From: JBCCXL01 sp039191605
GTDB lineage: Bacteria; Acidobacteriota; Thermoanaerobaculia; Multivoradales; JAHZIX01
Assembly: GCA_039191605.1 (NCBI GenBank)
Contig: JBCCXL010000015.1
Location: 1 to 64,000, forward strand
DNA: 64,000 nucleotides
Direction of reading: 5' to 3'
Position numbers and translations under genes: made by a program. Below, one piece after another: positions 1 through 8,287 of the stretch. The first letter of the stretch is position 1. The number at the start of each line of letters is the position of its first letter. The notes beneath the pieces were generated by a model. It had not been told where the DNA came from. It saw only the letters and a program-made list of their open reading frames with translations, and made no database searches.

Positions 1-55
1 CCTAGAATCGCCTGCCAGTTGACCCCCCTCCCCCCCGCCCCTAAAATCCTCGGCC

Positions 56-1438
56 ATGAGCGAGAGTCACGAGAGTCCTGCCGTTCCGACCGAAGACACC
101 CCTGCCGACGAGGCCGCCGCCCAAGATGAGGCAGCGAGCGCGCCGGAGTCGGTCTCGGTGCGCCGTCTGGCGCAGCACGATGGAGAGGCCGTGAAGGTCT
201 CGGGGTGGCTGGACAATAAGCGGCGCAGCGGCAAGATCGCCTTCCTGCAGGTGCGGGACGGGTCGGGAGTGGTGCAGGCGGTGGCGGTGAAGAGCAAGAT
301 CTCGGAGTCCGCCTGGCAGGCCTGCCTGGATCTGACTCAGGAGTCGTCGCTGGAGGTCGAGGGCATCGCCAAGCTCGACGAGCGCGCCCCCGGCGGGGTG
401 GAGCTACAGGTGACGGACGTGCGGGCGGTGCACGTGACGGAGGAGTATCCGATCACGCCCAAGGAGCACGGCACCGCCTTCCTGATGGAGCACCGCCACC
501 TGTGGCTGCGCTCCAGCCGGCAGCGGGCGGCGCTGGCGGTGCGCAGCGAGGTCTGCCACGCGATCCGCGACTTCTACTATCAGCGGGACTTCACGCTGAT
601 CGATTCGCCGATCCTGACCCCCGCCGCCTGCGAGGGCACTTCGACTCTCTTCGAGACGGATTATTTCGGCGACCCCGCCTACCTCTCCCAGAGCGGTCAG
701 CTCTATCTCGAGCCGGCGCTGGCGGCCTTCGGCAAGGTGTATTGCTTCGGCCCCACCTTCCGCGCCGAGAAGAGCAAGACCCGCCGTCACCTGATGGAGT
801 TCTGGATGGTGGAGCCGGAGGTCGCCTACATGGACTTCGACGGCATCGTCCAGCTGGCGGAGGACTTTTTGTCCTATCTGGTGGGCCGAGTGCTGGACCG
901 CTGCGAGGAGCCGCTGAAGGTTCTAGAGCGGGATACCTCGGTGCTGGAGGCTTCGGCTCGCGGCGGCTATCCGCGCATTCGCTACAGCGAGGCGGTGGAG
1001 ATCCTGAAGAAGGAAGGCCAGGAATTCGAGTACGGCGACGATTTCGGTGCGGAGCACGAGACGATCCTCGCCAGCCAGCACGATCGTCCGCTGGTGATCA
1101 CCCACTTCCCGATGGCGATCAAGGCTTTCTACATGCAGCCGGACGCGGAGGACGAATCCCTCGCCCTCGGCCTCGACATCATCGCCCCGGAGGGCTACGG
1201 CGAGATCGTCGGCGGCTCCGAGCGTATCCACGACCACGACCTGCTGCTGTCGCGAATTCAGCAGCACGAGCTGCCGCTGGAGGCTTTCCAGTGGTACCTC
1301 GACGTGCGCAAATACGGCTCCGTGCCCCACAGCGGCTTCGGCATGGGCCTCGAGCGCTTCGTCGCCTGGATGTGCAAGGTGCCCCATCTGCGGGAGACCA
1401 TTCCCTACCCGCGGATGCTGCACAAGATCTATCCCTGA
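56..1438 (+). CDS. asnS: Asparaginyl-tRNA synthetase
   Basis: Class II aminoacyl-tRNA synthetase of 460 aa that charges tRNA-Asn in the cytoplasm. After an acidic, Ala-rich tail of about 35 residues comes an OB-fold anticodon-binding domain (VKVSGWLDNKRRSGKIAFLQ, about 45-130). The class II catalytic core follows, with motif 2 (FRAEKSKTRRHLMEFWMVEPE, near residue 240) and motif 3 (GFGMGLERFVAWM, near 430). The ending HLRETIPYPRMLHKIYP is typical of AsnRS, and the length fits the family. The ATG at 56 is the first start in frame. No clear Shine-Dalgarno is visible, and the region before it is a C-rich tract, so the start is less certain than the gene. An AspRS of the archaeal type is the main alternative, but the IPYPR ending and overall pattern favour AsnRS. 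Confidence 0.95.
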   Translation: MSESHESPAVPTEDTPADEAAAQDEAASAPESVSVRRLAQHDGEAVKVSGWLDNKRRSGKIAFLQVRDGSGVVQAVAVKSKISESAWQACLDLTQESSLEVEGIAKLDERAPGGVELQVTDVRAVHVTEEYPITPKEHGTAFLMEHRHLWLRSSRQRAALAVRSEVCHAIRDFYYQRDFTLIDSPILTPAACEGTSTLFETDYFGDPAYLSQSGQLYLEPALAAFGKVYCFGPTFRAEKSKTRRHLMEFWMVEPEVAYMDFDGIVQLAEDFLSYLVGRVLDRCEEPLKVLERDTSVLEASARGGYPRIRYSEAVEILKKEGQEFEYGDDFGAEHETILASQHDRPLVITHFPMAIKAFYMQPDAEDESLALGLDIIAPEGYGEIVGGSERIHDHDLLLSRIQQHELPLEAFQWYLDVRKYGSVPHSGFGMGLERFVAWMCKVPHLRETIPYPRMLHKIYP

Positions 1439-1723
1439 CTCCTCCGGGACGGGCTTTCCAGGATCTGGCGCCCCGAGATCTGTTCCCTCGGGGTTTGGAA
1501 ACTCGTTGCTCTGCCGCGTCTCTCGTCGTCTGACCCTTGGGGGACGGGCGACTGGGTTAGTAACGGAAGTCAGTACTGGAATTCTGATAGACGAGCTCCG
1601 AGCTCGACCCTCGTGGAGGGGACGATCCGGGGGCGAGCTTCGGCCTCCCTTTTCTTGGAAGGTTTTTCTCCCCGCCTTCGGGACTTCCTCCCGCGGGCGG
1701 GTCTATGGTGGATGGAATGAAGA

Positions 1724-2647
1724 ATGACTAGAACGGATTCGTCGAATCGAGGGCCGACGCCCCCGCGCTGGCTGATGCTGGCGGTGGGGGTCTTGCTCAC
1801 CCTGGTGTGGGGCACCAGCTGGGGGATGATCAGCATTGGCCTCAAGGCGGGGCTGCCTCCCTTTACCGGCTCGGCGCTGCGCTTCGTGCTGGCGGGAGCG
1901 GTAATGGTGGGAGCGGCGGTGGTCTTGGGGCATCCGCTGTGGAGCCGCGACAAGGTGGAGCGGCGGGTGCTGTGGGCCAACGCCGTGGGCTCCTTCGTGA
2001 TCTCCTACGGCGCGGTGTATTGGGCGCAGCAATTCGTGCCCTCTGGCTTAGCGTCGGTGATCTTCGCCAGCTTCCCCCTGTTCATGGCGCTGCTGGCCCA
2101 CTTCTTCCTCGCCGGGGAGCGCATGGGCCCCGGCGGCCTGGTGGGGGTGGTGCTGGGCTTTGCCGGCATCGCGGTGATCTTCGCGGACGATCTTTCGATG
2201 GGAGACGACCCCCGGGCCCAGCTGGCGATAACGGTGCTGCTGCTGGCGCCCATCGCGTCGGCGGTGGCGGATCTGGCGATCAAGGGCTGGGGAGGAGGGC
2301 TGCACCCCATCACCCTCTCGGCGGTGCCGATGAGCGCCGGGGCCGGCGCCCTGGTGGCGATGGCGCTGGTGTGGGAGCGGCCGGTGGAGATTCCGGTCAC
2401 CCTGCCGGCGCTGGGCTCGATGGTGTATTTGGCGCTGCTGGCCACCGCCCTCAACTTCGGCCTCTACTTCTGGCTGCTGCGCCACGCGCCGGCGACCAAG
2501 GTTTCGATGCTGGCCTACACCATTCCGGTGGTGGCGGTGATTTTCGGGGTGACGGTGCTCGGGGAGCCGTGGAGCGGTCAGATGGTGGTGGGCACGGTGG
2601 CGGTGATCGCTGGGGTTGCCCTGTCGTCCTTCAGCCAGCGTCATTGA
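1724..2647 (+). CDS. EamA/DMT-family transporter
   Basis: Predicted inner-membrane protein of 307 aa with about ten hydrophobic segments arranged as two EamA repeats, the usual drug/metabolite transporter (RhaT/YdcZ-like) layout. The first segment is MLAVGVLLTLVWGTSWGMI, with the typical WG(T/S) turn, and the second half ends with IPVVAVIFGVTVLGEPWSG, the conserved LGE motif of the last repeats. Length matches the family. The start ATG at 1724 is preceded by an AATGAAGA stretch rather than a strong ribosome site. The substrate cannot be read from sequence. Members export amino acids, nucleosides or other metabolites. No neighbour suggests a pathway. Confidence 0.9.
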   Translation: MTRTDSSNRGPTPPRWLMLAVGVLLTLVWGTSWGMISIGLKAGLPPFTGSALRFVLAGAVMVGAAVVLGHPLWSRDKVERRVLWANAVGSFVISYGAVYWAQQFVPSGLASVIFASFPLFMALLAHFFLAGERMGPGGLVGVVLGFAGIAVIFADDLSMGDDPRAQLAITVLLLAPIASAVADLAIKGWGGGLHPITLSAVPMSAGAGALVAMALVWERPVEIPVTLPALGSMVYLALLATALNFGLYFWLLRHAPATKVSMLAYTIPVVAVIFGVTVLGEPWSGQMVVGTVAVIAGVALSSFSQRH

Positions 2648-2778
2648 GTCTCGGAAGCCGTCGCAGAAAGATCTACGGGAGGGCTCAGCTGCTGCTGATC
2701 TGGACGGAATCCTCCTTCAAAGGAGTCGGGGATGATGGAGATGCGGGGGCAGGGTGCTGATAAGCTCTGGCGCAACTT

Positions 2779-2876
2779 CCTGAAGTTCACTGTTTCTGCT
2801 GAAATTCGCTATCCCTGCTGAAATTCACGCCTCTGTTTGAAACTCACTATCGCTGCTGAAGTCCGCTATCCTCGAG
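2779..2876. repeat. Five imperfect ~19-bp tandem repeats upstream of the DUF6526-like gene
   Basis: The core TGAA(A/G)(T/C)(T/C)C begins at 2781, 2800, 2819, 2839 and 2858, so the period is 19, 19, 20 and 19 bp. Three copies continue with a (C/A)-(G/A)CTATC-like tail (GCTATCCC, ACTATCGC, GCTATCC). The array ends about 45 bp before the next ATG. It may be a binding-site array or simple replication slippage; nothing seen decides this. Confidence 0.75.
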
Positions 2877-2920
2877 ACTTTCCTGCATCATCGTCCACCG
2901 CACCTTTTCGGAGTCGAGCC

Positions 2921-3361
2921 ATGGCCGATCACGCTTCGCAGAGCTTTGCCAACCACCGCAAATTCGTCACTCTCTACCACTTCGTCCTCTTCCCCCTGCT
3001 GGTGCTCTTCCTGCTCTTCCGGGGCTGGCAGGTCTACCGGGCGCCGGGGCTCGACACGGTGGCGGATCTGATCTTCGTCGTGGCGGTGATTTTCACCGCC
3101 TTCTACGCCCGGATCTTCGCCCTGCAGGCTCAGGACCGAACCATTCGACTGGAGGAGCGGGAGCGGGCGGAGCGCCTGGTAGCGGAGGAGCTCCACGGCC
3201 GCTTCGGCGAGCTGCGCCGCCGCCATTGGGTGGCCCTACGCTTCGCCAGCAATGACGAGCTGGAGGAGCGGGTGCGGGAGGTGCTGGATGACCCCAACTG
3301 CTCCGGAGACGACGTGAAGAAGAAGATTCGGGTGTGGCGGGCGGATCACTTCCGGCTCTAA
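2921..3361 (+). CDS. DUF6526-like two-helix membrane protein
   Basis: Protein of 146 aa if read from the ATG at 2921 (MADHASQSFANHRKF), which has GGAG ten bases upstream. The open frame extends further 5', but that part overlaps the repeat array and looks non-coding. It opens with an AQSF/NH motif, then two transmembrane helices (about residues 18-37 and 44-66), and a charged cytoplasmic C-terminal part rich in Arg/Glu that ends VRVWRADHFRL-like. This pattern (short N-terminus with N-H, two helices, then RLQDR.IRLEER) matches DUF6526 proteins as I remember them. Function unknown. It stands alone between the transporter and the aminotransferase. Confidence 0.85.
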   Translation: MADHASQSFANHRKFVTLYHFVLFPLLVLFLLFRGWQVYRAPGLDTVADLIFVVAVIFTAFYARIFALQAQDRTIRLEERERAERLVAEELHGRFGELRRRHWVALRFASNDELEERVREVLDDPNCSGDDVKKKIRVWRADHFRL

Positions 3362-3493
3362 GGCCGGTTCGCTCAGTGGAGCCTTGCCGAGTCGGCAGCC
3401 GTGACCCTCGATGGGATCGGATGGGCCCGCTCGGGCTGCCGTCCTTCAAGGGCTGGAGCCTGAGAAGGACGGGGCTTCGAGAGCACAAGGTTT

Positions 3494-3553
3494 GATCACA
3501 GAGGTTTCGATCACAGAGGTTTCGATCACAGAGGTTTCGATCACAGAGGTTTC
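3494..3553. repeat. Perfect 15-bp tandem repeat, four copies
   Basis: GATCACAGAGGTTTC is repeated four times without interruption (3494-3508, 3509-3523, 3524-3538, 3539-3553). Degenerate flanking copies follow (GAGGACGAAGGCTTC, 3554-3568) and precede it. The array ends directly at the start codon of the aminotransferase at 3570. If translated in the aminotransferase frame it reads ITEVS per unit, so a longer N-terminus starting at 3411 would carry the repeat as protein. Each unit also contains a GAGG that resembles a ribosome-binding core. Confidence 0.95.
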
Positions 3554-3569
3554 GAGGACGAAGGCTTCG

Positions 3570-4874
3570 ATGACGGCCCCGATGGTTCTCAAGGCGGCTC
3601 TCGCCGACCCTGCGCTGGGGGTGATGAACTTCCTCAACGAGGTGGTGCAGCGCTACCCCGAGGCGATTTCCTTTGCCCCGGGGCGCCCGGAGGAGAGCCT
3701 CTTCGAGGTGCCCGAGGTGGTGGCGGCGCTGGATCGTTACGTCCGCCACCGGGCGGCGCAGCGGGGCGTCGAGGCCGACGGGATCTACCGGCAGCTGGGG
3801 CAATATGGCGCCACCGCGGGGATCATTCAGGATCTGGTCGCCCAGCACCTGAAGCAGGACGAGGGGATCGCCGTAGCGCCGGAGGCAGTGATGATCACCG
3901 TCGGCGCCCAGGAGGCGATGGCGGTGCTGCTGGCGGGGCTCTTCGAGGAAGGGGACGTGCTGCTGGCGTCGGACCCCACCTACATCGGCATTACCGGCTT
4001 TGCGGCGGTGCTGGGGATTGCGGTGGAGCCGGTGCCGGCGGGGTCGGAAGGGATCACCGCGGCGGCAGTGGCGGCGGCGCTGGAGCGGGTGCGGAGCCGG
4101 GGGCAGCGGCCGCGGATGCTCTACGACGTGCCGGACTTCAACAACCCGCTGGGCACCACCCTGCCGCTGGCGCAGCGCCACCGCCTGCTGGAGCTGGCGG
4201 CGCGGGAGCGGCTTTGGATCGTGGAGGACAACCCCTACGGCATGTTTGCCTACGAAGGGGAGCGGCTGCCGACGCTGAAGGCGCTGGATCGAGAGGGGGT
4301 GGTGCTCTACCTCGGGACCTTCTCCAAGACTCTCTTTCCCAGCCTGAGGGTGGGGTACCTGGTGGCGGATCAGTGGGTTCGGGCTCCTGGGGCTAGCAGC
4401 TCCGGGGAGCGCACCCTGGTGCAGGAGCTGACCAAGGTCAAGAGCCTGGTGACGGTGAATACCTCGGCGCTGACCCAGGCCGCCGTCGGCGGCTATCTGC
4501 TGGAGCTCGGCGGCTCCCTGCAGCGGGCGGTAGAGCCGAAAGTGGTGCTCTATCGCCGCCGCCGGGACGCCCTGCTGGCGGCGCTGGAGGAGGCCTTCCC
4601 GCCCTCCGCCGACGAGCGCCGGGCGGTGCGGTGGAACCGCCCCGGCGGCGGCTTCTTCCTCTCCCTGGAGCTGCCCTTTCCCTTCGGCGAGGCGGAGGTG
4701 GAGGCCTGCGCCGAGAAGTATGGCCTGATCGCCTGCCCGATGAGCTTCTTCGCCCTCTCCCCGGGGCGGGAGCGGCAGGTGCGCTTCGCCTTCAGCTACG
4801 TGGACGAAGAGACTCTGAGGGAAGGCGTCCGCCGCTTCGCTGCCTTTGTGACAGATCACACCGCCGACTGGTAG
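3570..4874 (+). CDS. PLP-dependent aminotransferase, fold type I (2-aminoadipate/MocR-like)
   Basis: Aminotransferase of 434 aa counted from the ATG at 3570 (MTAPMVLKAALADPALG). A frame open from 3411 would add 53 residues, including four ITEVS repeats, which I consider leader. The fold type I features are clear: PGRPEESLFEVPE near the N-terminus, YDVPDFNNPLGTT (the NP(L/T)G cofactor loop), IVEDNPYGMF (the Asp-Tyr pair) and GTFSKTLFPSLRVGYLVA with the Schiff-base Lys. This is the LysN/MocR-type subgroup without the GntR DNA-binding domain. The substrate is not defined. The next gene, an Ldh-family dehydrogenase, starts 12 bases downstream, so the two may act on linked 2-oxo/2-hydroxy acids (inference). 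Confidence 0.9.
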   Translation: MTAPMVLKAALADPALGVMNFLNEVVQRYPEAISFAPGRPEESLFEVPEVVAALDRYVRHRAAQRGVEADGIYRQLGQYGATAGIIQDLVAQHLKQDEGIAVAPEAVMITVGAQEAMAVLLAGLFEEGDVLLASDPTYIGITGFAAVLGIAVEPVPAGSEGITAAAVAAALERVRSRGQRPRMLYDVPDFNNPLGTTLPLAQRHRLLELAARERLWIVEDNPYGMFAYEGERLPTLKALDREGVVLYLGTFSKTLFPSLRVGYLVADQWVRAPGASSSGERTLVQELTKVKSLVTVNTSALTQAAVGGYLLELGGSLQRAVEPKVVLYRRRRDALLAALEEAFPPSADERRAVRWNRPGGGFFLSLELPFPFGEAEVEACAEKYGLIACPMSFFALSPGRERQVRFAFSYVDEETLREGVRRFAAFVTDHTADW

Positions 4875-4886
4875 GAGAGAAGGACG

Positions 4887-5972
4887 ATGAGCGCTGACGG
4901 AGAGCTTCGATGGACCGCCGCTCGTCTCCACCAGACCCTCGCCGCCGCCTTCGCGGCCCGAGGCGTGGATGCCGAGGTTGCCGCTCAGGTCGCCGACTGC
5001 CTTGTGGAGGCTTCTCTTCGGGGGGTGGATACCCACGGGGTGGCTCTGGTGCCGACCTATCTTGCGGAGCTGGATGGCGGTCGGGCGAAGGCCCAGCCGC
5101 GGTGGCGGGAGCAGGGCAGCGGGGCGCTGCGGCGGCTGGATGCCGCCGGAGCCCTGGGGGTGGTGGCGGCGTGCCGGGCGGCGGACCGAGCGGCGCAGCT
5201 GGCCGAAGACCTGGGCCTCGGCGCGGTGGTGGTGGCGGGGTCCAACCACTGCGGACCGGCCTCGGCCTTCTCGCTGCGCATCGCCCGCCGGGGCTTGGTG
5301 GGCCTGTTCTGCACCAACTCCGACGCCCTGGTGACTCCCTACGGCGGCCGCCGCAGGGTCTTTGGCACCAATCCCCTGAGCCTCGCCGCCGGGCCCGTGG
5401 GAACGCCGCTGGAGCCCGGTGCAGGGGGCTTCTGCCTCGACATGGCCACCAGTCAGGTGGCCTTTTCCCGGGTGCGACGAACGCTGGCGGCGGGGGATTC
5501 GGTGGATCCCGGATGGGCCTCCTTCTCTCCGCCGGAGTCGAGAGATCCCGACGCCGCGGTGCTCCACCCCCTCGGCGGAGAGCAGGGCTATAAAGGGCAG
5601 GGCCTGGCGATGATGGTGACCCTGCTCACCGCGGTATTGGCGGCGGAGCCGGTGGATGCCGAGCTCTCTCACCTCTTCGCGCCGCCCTACGATCGCCCTC
5701 GCCGGGTGGCCCATTTCGTCCTCGCCCTGAATCCTCGAGCCCTCGGCGAGAGCGACCCGGAGGCCTTCGGGCGGCGCTTGGCGGGCTTCCTGCGCTCGGT
5801 GCGGCAGGAGCCGCCGGCCGAGGAGGATTGGGAGGTGATGGTGCCCGGGGATCCGGAGGTCCGGGTGGCCGCTCGGCGAGTGTCCGCAGGGGTGCCCCTG
5901 TCGGCGGAGCTGGCCGCCTTCTTCGAGGCGCTGGAGGGAAATCCCGAGGCGGCCTCGCCGGCCGGGCCCTAA
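4887..5972 (+). CDS. Ldh family oxidoreductase (malate/L-lactate dehydrogenase type)
   Basis: NAD(P)-dependent 2-oxoacid reductase of the Ldh_2 (YlbC/ComC/AllD) family, 361 aa. The signature is complete: EASLRGVDTHGVALVPTYL near residue 35, GSNHCGPASAFSLRIA around 115 with the catalytic His region, FGTNPLSLAAG for cofactor binding, and DMATSQVAFSRV. The late GGEQGYKGQGLAMMV motif is also typical. The ATG at 4887 is preceded by GGAGAGAAGGA, a good ribosome site, and lies 12 bases after the aminotransferase stop, so an operon is likely. Known members reduce oxaloacetate, pyruvate, ureidoglycolate or delta-piperideine-2-carboxylate. The aminotransferase neighbour fits an amino-acid or imino-acid route, but the substrate cannot be set from sequence. 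Confidence 0.92.
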   Translation: MSADGELRWTAARLHQTLAAAFAARGVDAEVAAQVADCLVEASLRGVDTHGVALVPTYLAELDGGRAKAQPRWREQGSGALRRLDAAGALGVVAACRAADRAAQLAEDLGLGAVVVAGSNHCGPASAFSLRIARRGLVGLFCTNSDALVTPYGGRRRVFGTNPLSLAAGPVGTPLEPGAGGFCLDMATSQVAFSRVRRTLAAGDSVDPGWASFSPPESRDPDAAVLHPLGGEQGYKGQGLAMMVTLLTAVLAAEPVDAELSHLFAPPYDRPRRVAHFVLALNPRALGESDPEAFGRRLAGFLRSVRQEPPAEEDWEVMVPGDPEVRVAARRVSAGVPLSAELAAFFEALEGNPEAASPAGP

Positions 5973-6094
5973 TCGCAGGATCTTCATCGAGGCGGCTCCT
6001 TGTACGGAGGGGCTGGGGTTCTCTTCAGGTCCTCTTATGGGCTTCCTCTAGGCCTTCTCTGGGCTCAATTTTCCGAAGTATTTTGAGGGCAATC

Positions 6095-6108
6095 GAGACC
6101 GTAGTCTC
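6095..6108. promoter_or_regulatory. Short inverted repeat upstream of the cytochrome gene
   Basis: GAGAC-CGTA-GTCTC is a perfect five-base inverted repeat with a four-base centre, ending 15 bases before the GTG start at 6124. It lies in a short, less GC-rich stretch. It could be an operator or a 5' UTR hairpin; the evidence is only the symmetry. Confidence 0.3.
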
Positions 6109-6123
6109 TGGTAGCATCCGCGG

Positions 6124-8277
6124 GTGATTCTTCCACCCTCTTCTCAGTTTCGGGCCTGCTGGCGAGCAGGACGCCGGGTCCTGCTGGCCGGGGCCTTCGT
6201 CGCCCTCGCTCTGCTCGGCCTCTGCGTCGTCGCCTGCGGTGGGGGCGCGGGGGATGCTGGCGGCGCAGGAGATGATGAAAGGGCTCAAGAGGGAACGGGG
6301 TCGCCGAGTCCTGAAGACGAGTCGGTGGACTCTGCGGGGGAGGTACCAGCGGCTTCCGCCGGCTTCGACTTCGCCTCGATCCCGGCCAGCTACCGCTCCT
6401 GCGTCCCCTGCCACCTGCCGGTGGTGCGGGCGTACCTCGGCCACGGCATGGCCGCTAGCGCCGGGCCCGTCGCCGAGGTTCCTTCAGGGGAGCTGACCCA
6501 TCCTTTGACCGGGGTCGAGTATCGGCTGGAGACAGAGCCCGCCGGCCGCGCTGGTCGCGCCGCCGCGGACGCCGGCTACGAGGCGGTGCTCACCGCCGCG
6601 TATCCCGACGGTGGTCGCCGCAGCCAGGCGGTGGTCGGTCGCATCGGGGCTGGAATCTTCGATATTTCCTGGGCGACCGCCGAGATTCATCCCACCACCG
6701 GGGAGGTGCTGGACCGGCTCTTCTTCGCGCCGGTGGAGACGGTGACGGGGCACGGGATGGAGCTCTCTCCTTTTGACCTCCACCCCGGTTCCGCGGGCCT
6801 CGACATGGCCCTCACCGGGGATTGCCTGACCTGTCACACCACCGCTCGTCCCGAGGAAATCGCCGGCGCGGACCCCTTTCCGAACCACCGCCTGGGCGTC
6901 GATGCTTTCGCCGCGGGCGCGGTGGCGCCGCTGGGCTGCGATGCCTGCCACGGCCCCACGGAGCGTCACGCGAAGATCATGACGGGAGAGGTGACGGCGG
7001 CGCGGGGAGACAACGGCCTGCCGAGCCTGGGCCAGTGGCCGGCGGCGGCCCAGCGGGACGTCTGCGGCCGCTGCCACCTGCAGGGAGATGCCCGCTTCGA
7101 GCTGGCCTCCCCCCACGCCGATCTGGCGGCCCTAGAGGGTAAGCCCCTCGCCGGGCGGGTGCCGACTTTCGTCGCCGCGAAGCCGGTGGAGGATCATCGC
7201 TTCGTCTCTCAGCTGGAGCGCCTGGCCCTCTCCGCCTGCTTCCTTCAAAGTCAGCAGATGACCTGCACCACCTGCCACGATCCCCATCTCGGAGCGAGAG
7301 ATCAGGGCACGGCGAGCTTCGACGCCGCGTGCGGAGAGTGCCACGGCGGTAGCGCCGAGACGGTAAGCGCCTCGGCGACTTCCACCGCGGGCGCCTCGAC
7401 CTGTAGCCGAGAGGAAGGCCTGACGGTGGAGGCGGTGCTCGGCGAGCCGGCGCGCTCCGACGCCGGCTGTGTCGACTGCCACATGCGCCGCAGTCAGCCC
7501 TTCGACCTGCCCCACGTGCGCAGCGCCGATCACTGGATTCAGCGGCAGCCGCCGCGGCCTACGGACTCTCTGCCTCACCGGCAATTCGCCGATGCCGGCG
7601 GTGAGCTGGTGCTCTTCGACGGCGAACGCCTGGCGCCGATGCTGGCGAGCCCCGAGGGCGCCCGCTGGCTGGACGCCGCGGAGGCCCTGGCCTACGCTAC
7701 CGCGGCTCGCTTCCCGGAAGCCCTAGAACGCTTCGACCGCCTGCCGGCGCCGGGCAGCCCGGAGGCGACCTCCAGCGCCGTTCCGGAGGGCCTCGATCCG
7801 ATTCTTTCCCGGCCCTCCTTCCACTCCTCCCGCGCGCTGTTGCTCCAGGCCCATGGCCGCTTCGGCGAGGCGATGGCGGCCTGGGACGACGCCGTGGCCC
7901 TCGACCCCGAGGGGGCTTCGTCACGCCTCGGTCGCGCTCGGCTACGCCTCGACACCGGCGACTTGCGCGGGGTGGTGGAAGATACCGAGGCGGTGCTCGC
8001 CGATCACCCCGAGTCGGACGGTCCGTGGCGCATGCGGGCGGAGATGGCGGAGCGCCTCGGTCGTCCCGATATGGCCCTCGCCGCCGTCGAGAACATCACC
8101 GCCGCCTGGCCCTCGGACGCTCGCGCCTGGCATCGTCAGGGACTCCTGGCCTCCGTCCTCGGCCGCCGAGAATCCTACGACTCGGCCCGCTCTCACCTCG
8201 AGATCCTCAGCCCCGAGCTCGCCGCTAGCCTGCCTCCCTTCGGGCAGATGCCGGTGCCGAACCCGGGGGCGCGCTAG
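6124..8277 (+). CDS. Seven-heme c-type cytochrome/TPR lipoprotein
   Basis: Predicted exported lipoprotein of 717 aa. Residues 15-37 form a signal peptide that ends in a lipobox (LCVVAC, Cys38). Seven CxxCH heme c attachment sites follow: CVPCH 93, CLTCH 234, CDACH 272, CGRCH 314, CTTCH 381, CGECH 403 and CVDCH 449. After about residue 500 the protein switches to tetratricopeptide-like helices (SSRALLLQAHGRFGEAMAAWDDAVALDP and similar, about 560-700). Multiheme-plus-TPR proteins of this layout occur in Acidobacteriota and Planctomycetota and are thought to carry electrons or hold partners at the cell envelope. The start is a GTG with weak ribosome-site context; the ATG choices further in would cut into the signal peptide. 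Redox partner unknown; no oxidase or reductase gene is adjacent. Confidence 0.88.
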   Translation: MILPPSSQFRACWRAGRRVLLAGAFVALALLGLCVVACGGGAGDAGGAGDDERAQEGTGSPSPEDESVDSAGEVPAASAGFDFASIPASYRSCVPCHLPVVRAYLGHGMAASAGPVAEVPSGELTHPLTGVEYRLETEPAGRAGRAAADAGYEAVLTAAYPDGGRRSQAVVGRIGAGIFDISWATAEIHPTTGEVLDRLFFAPVETVTGHGMELSPFDLHPGSAGLDMALTGDCLTCHTTARPEEIAGADPFPNHRLGVDAFAAGAVAPLGCDACHGPTERHAKIMTGEVTAARGDNGLPSLGQWPAAAQRDVCGRCHLQGDARFELASPHADLAALEGKPLAGRVPTFVAAKPVEDHRFVSQLERLALSACFLQSQQMTCTTCHDPHLGARDQGTASFDAACGECHGGSAETVSASATSTAGASTCSREEGLTVEAVLGEPARSDAGCVDCHMRRSQPFDLPHVRSADHWIQRQPPRPTDSLPHRQFADAGGELVLFDGERLAPMLASPEGARWLDAAEALAYATAARFPEALERFDRLPAPGSPEATSSAVPEGLDPILSRPSFHSSRALLLQAHGRFGEAMAAWDDAVALDPEGASSRLGRARLRLDTGDLRGVVEDTEAVLADHPESDGPWRMRAEMAERLGRPDMALAAVENITAAWPSDARAWHRQGLLASVLGRRESYDSARSHLEILSPELAASLPPFGQMPVPNPGAR

Positions 8278-8287
8278 CCGCGGCGAG

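Noticed and set aside
1439..1723. tRNA or riboswitch after asnS
   Set aside because: No cloverleaf, conserved loops or known riboswitch core could be traced.
2779..3553. CRISPR-like or origin iteron arrays
   Set aside because: Units are contiguous without spacers and there is no dnaA, dnaN or DnaA-box cluster nearby.
3093..5987. A 964-codon open frame on the minus strand
   Set aside because: It runs antisense to the DUF6526, aminotransferase and Ldh genes, is rich in Arg/Gly/His/Pro as expected for a GC-rich shadow frame, and has no recognised domain.
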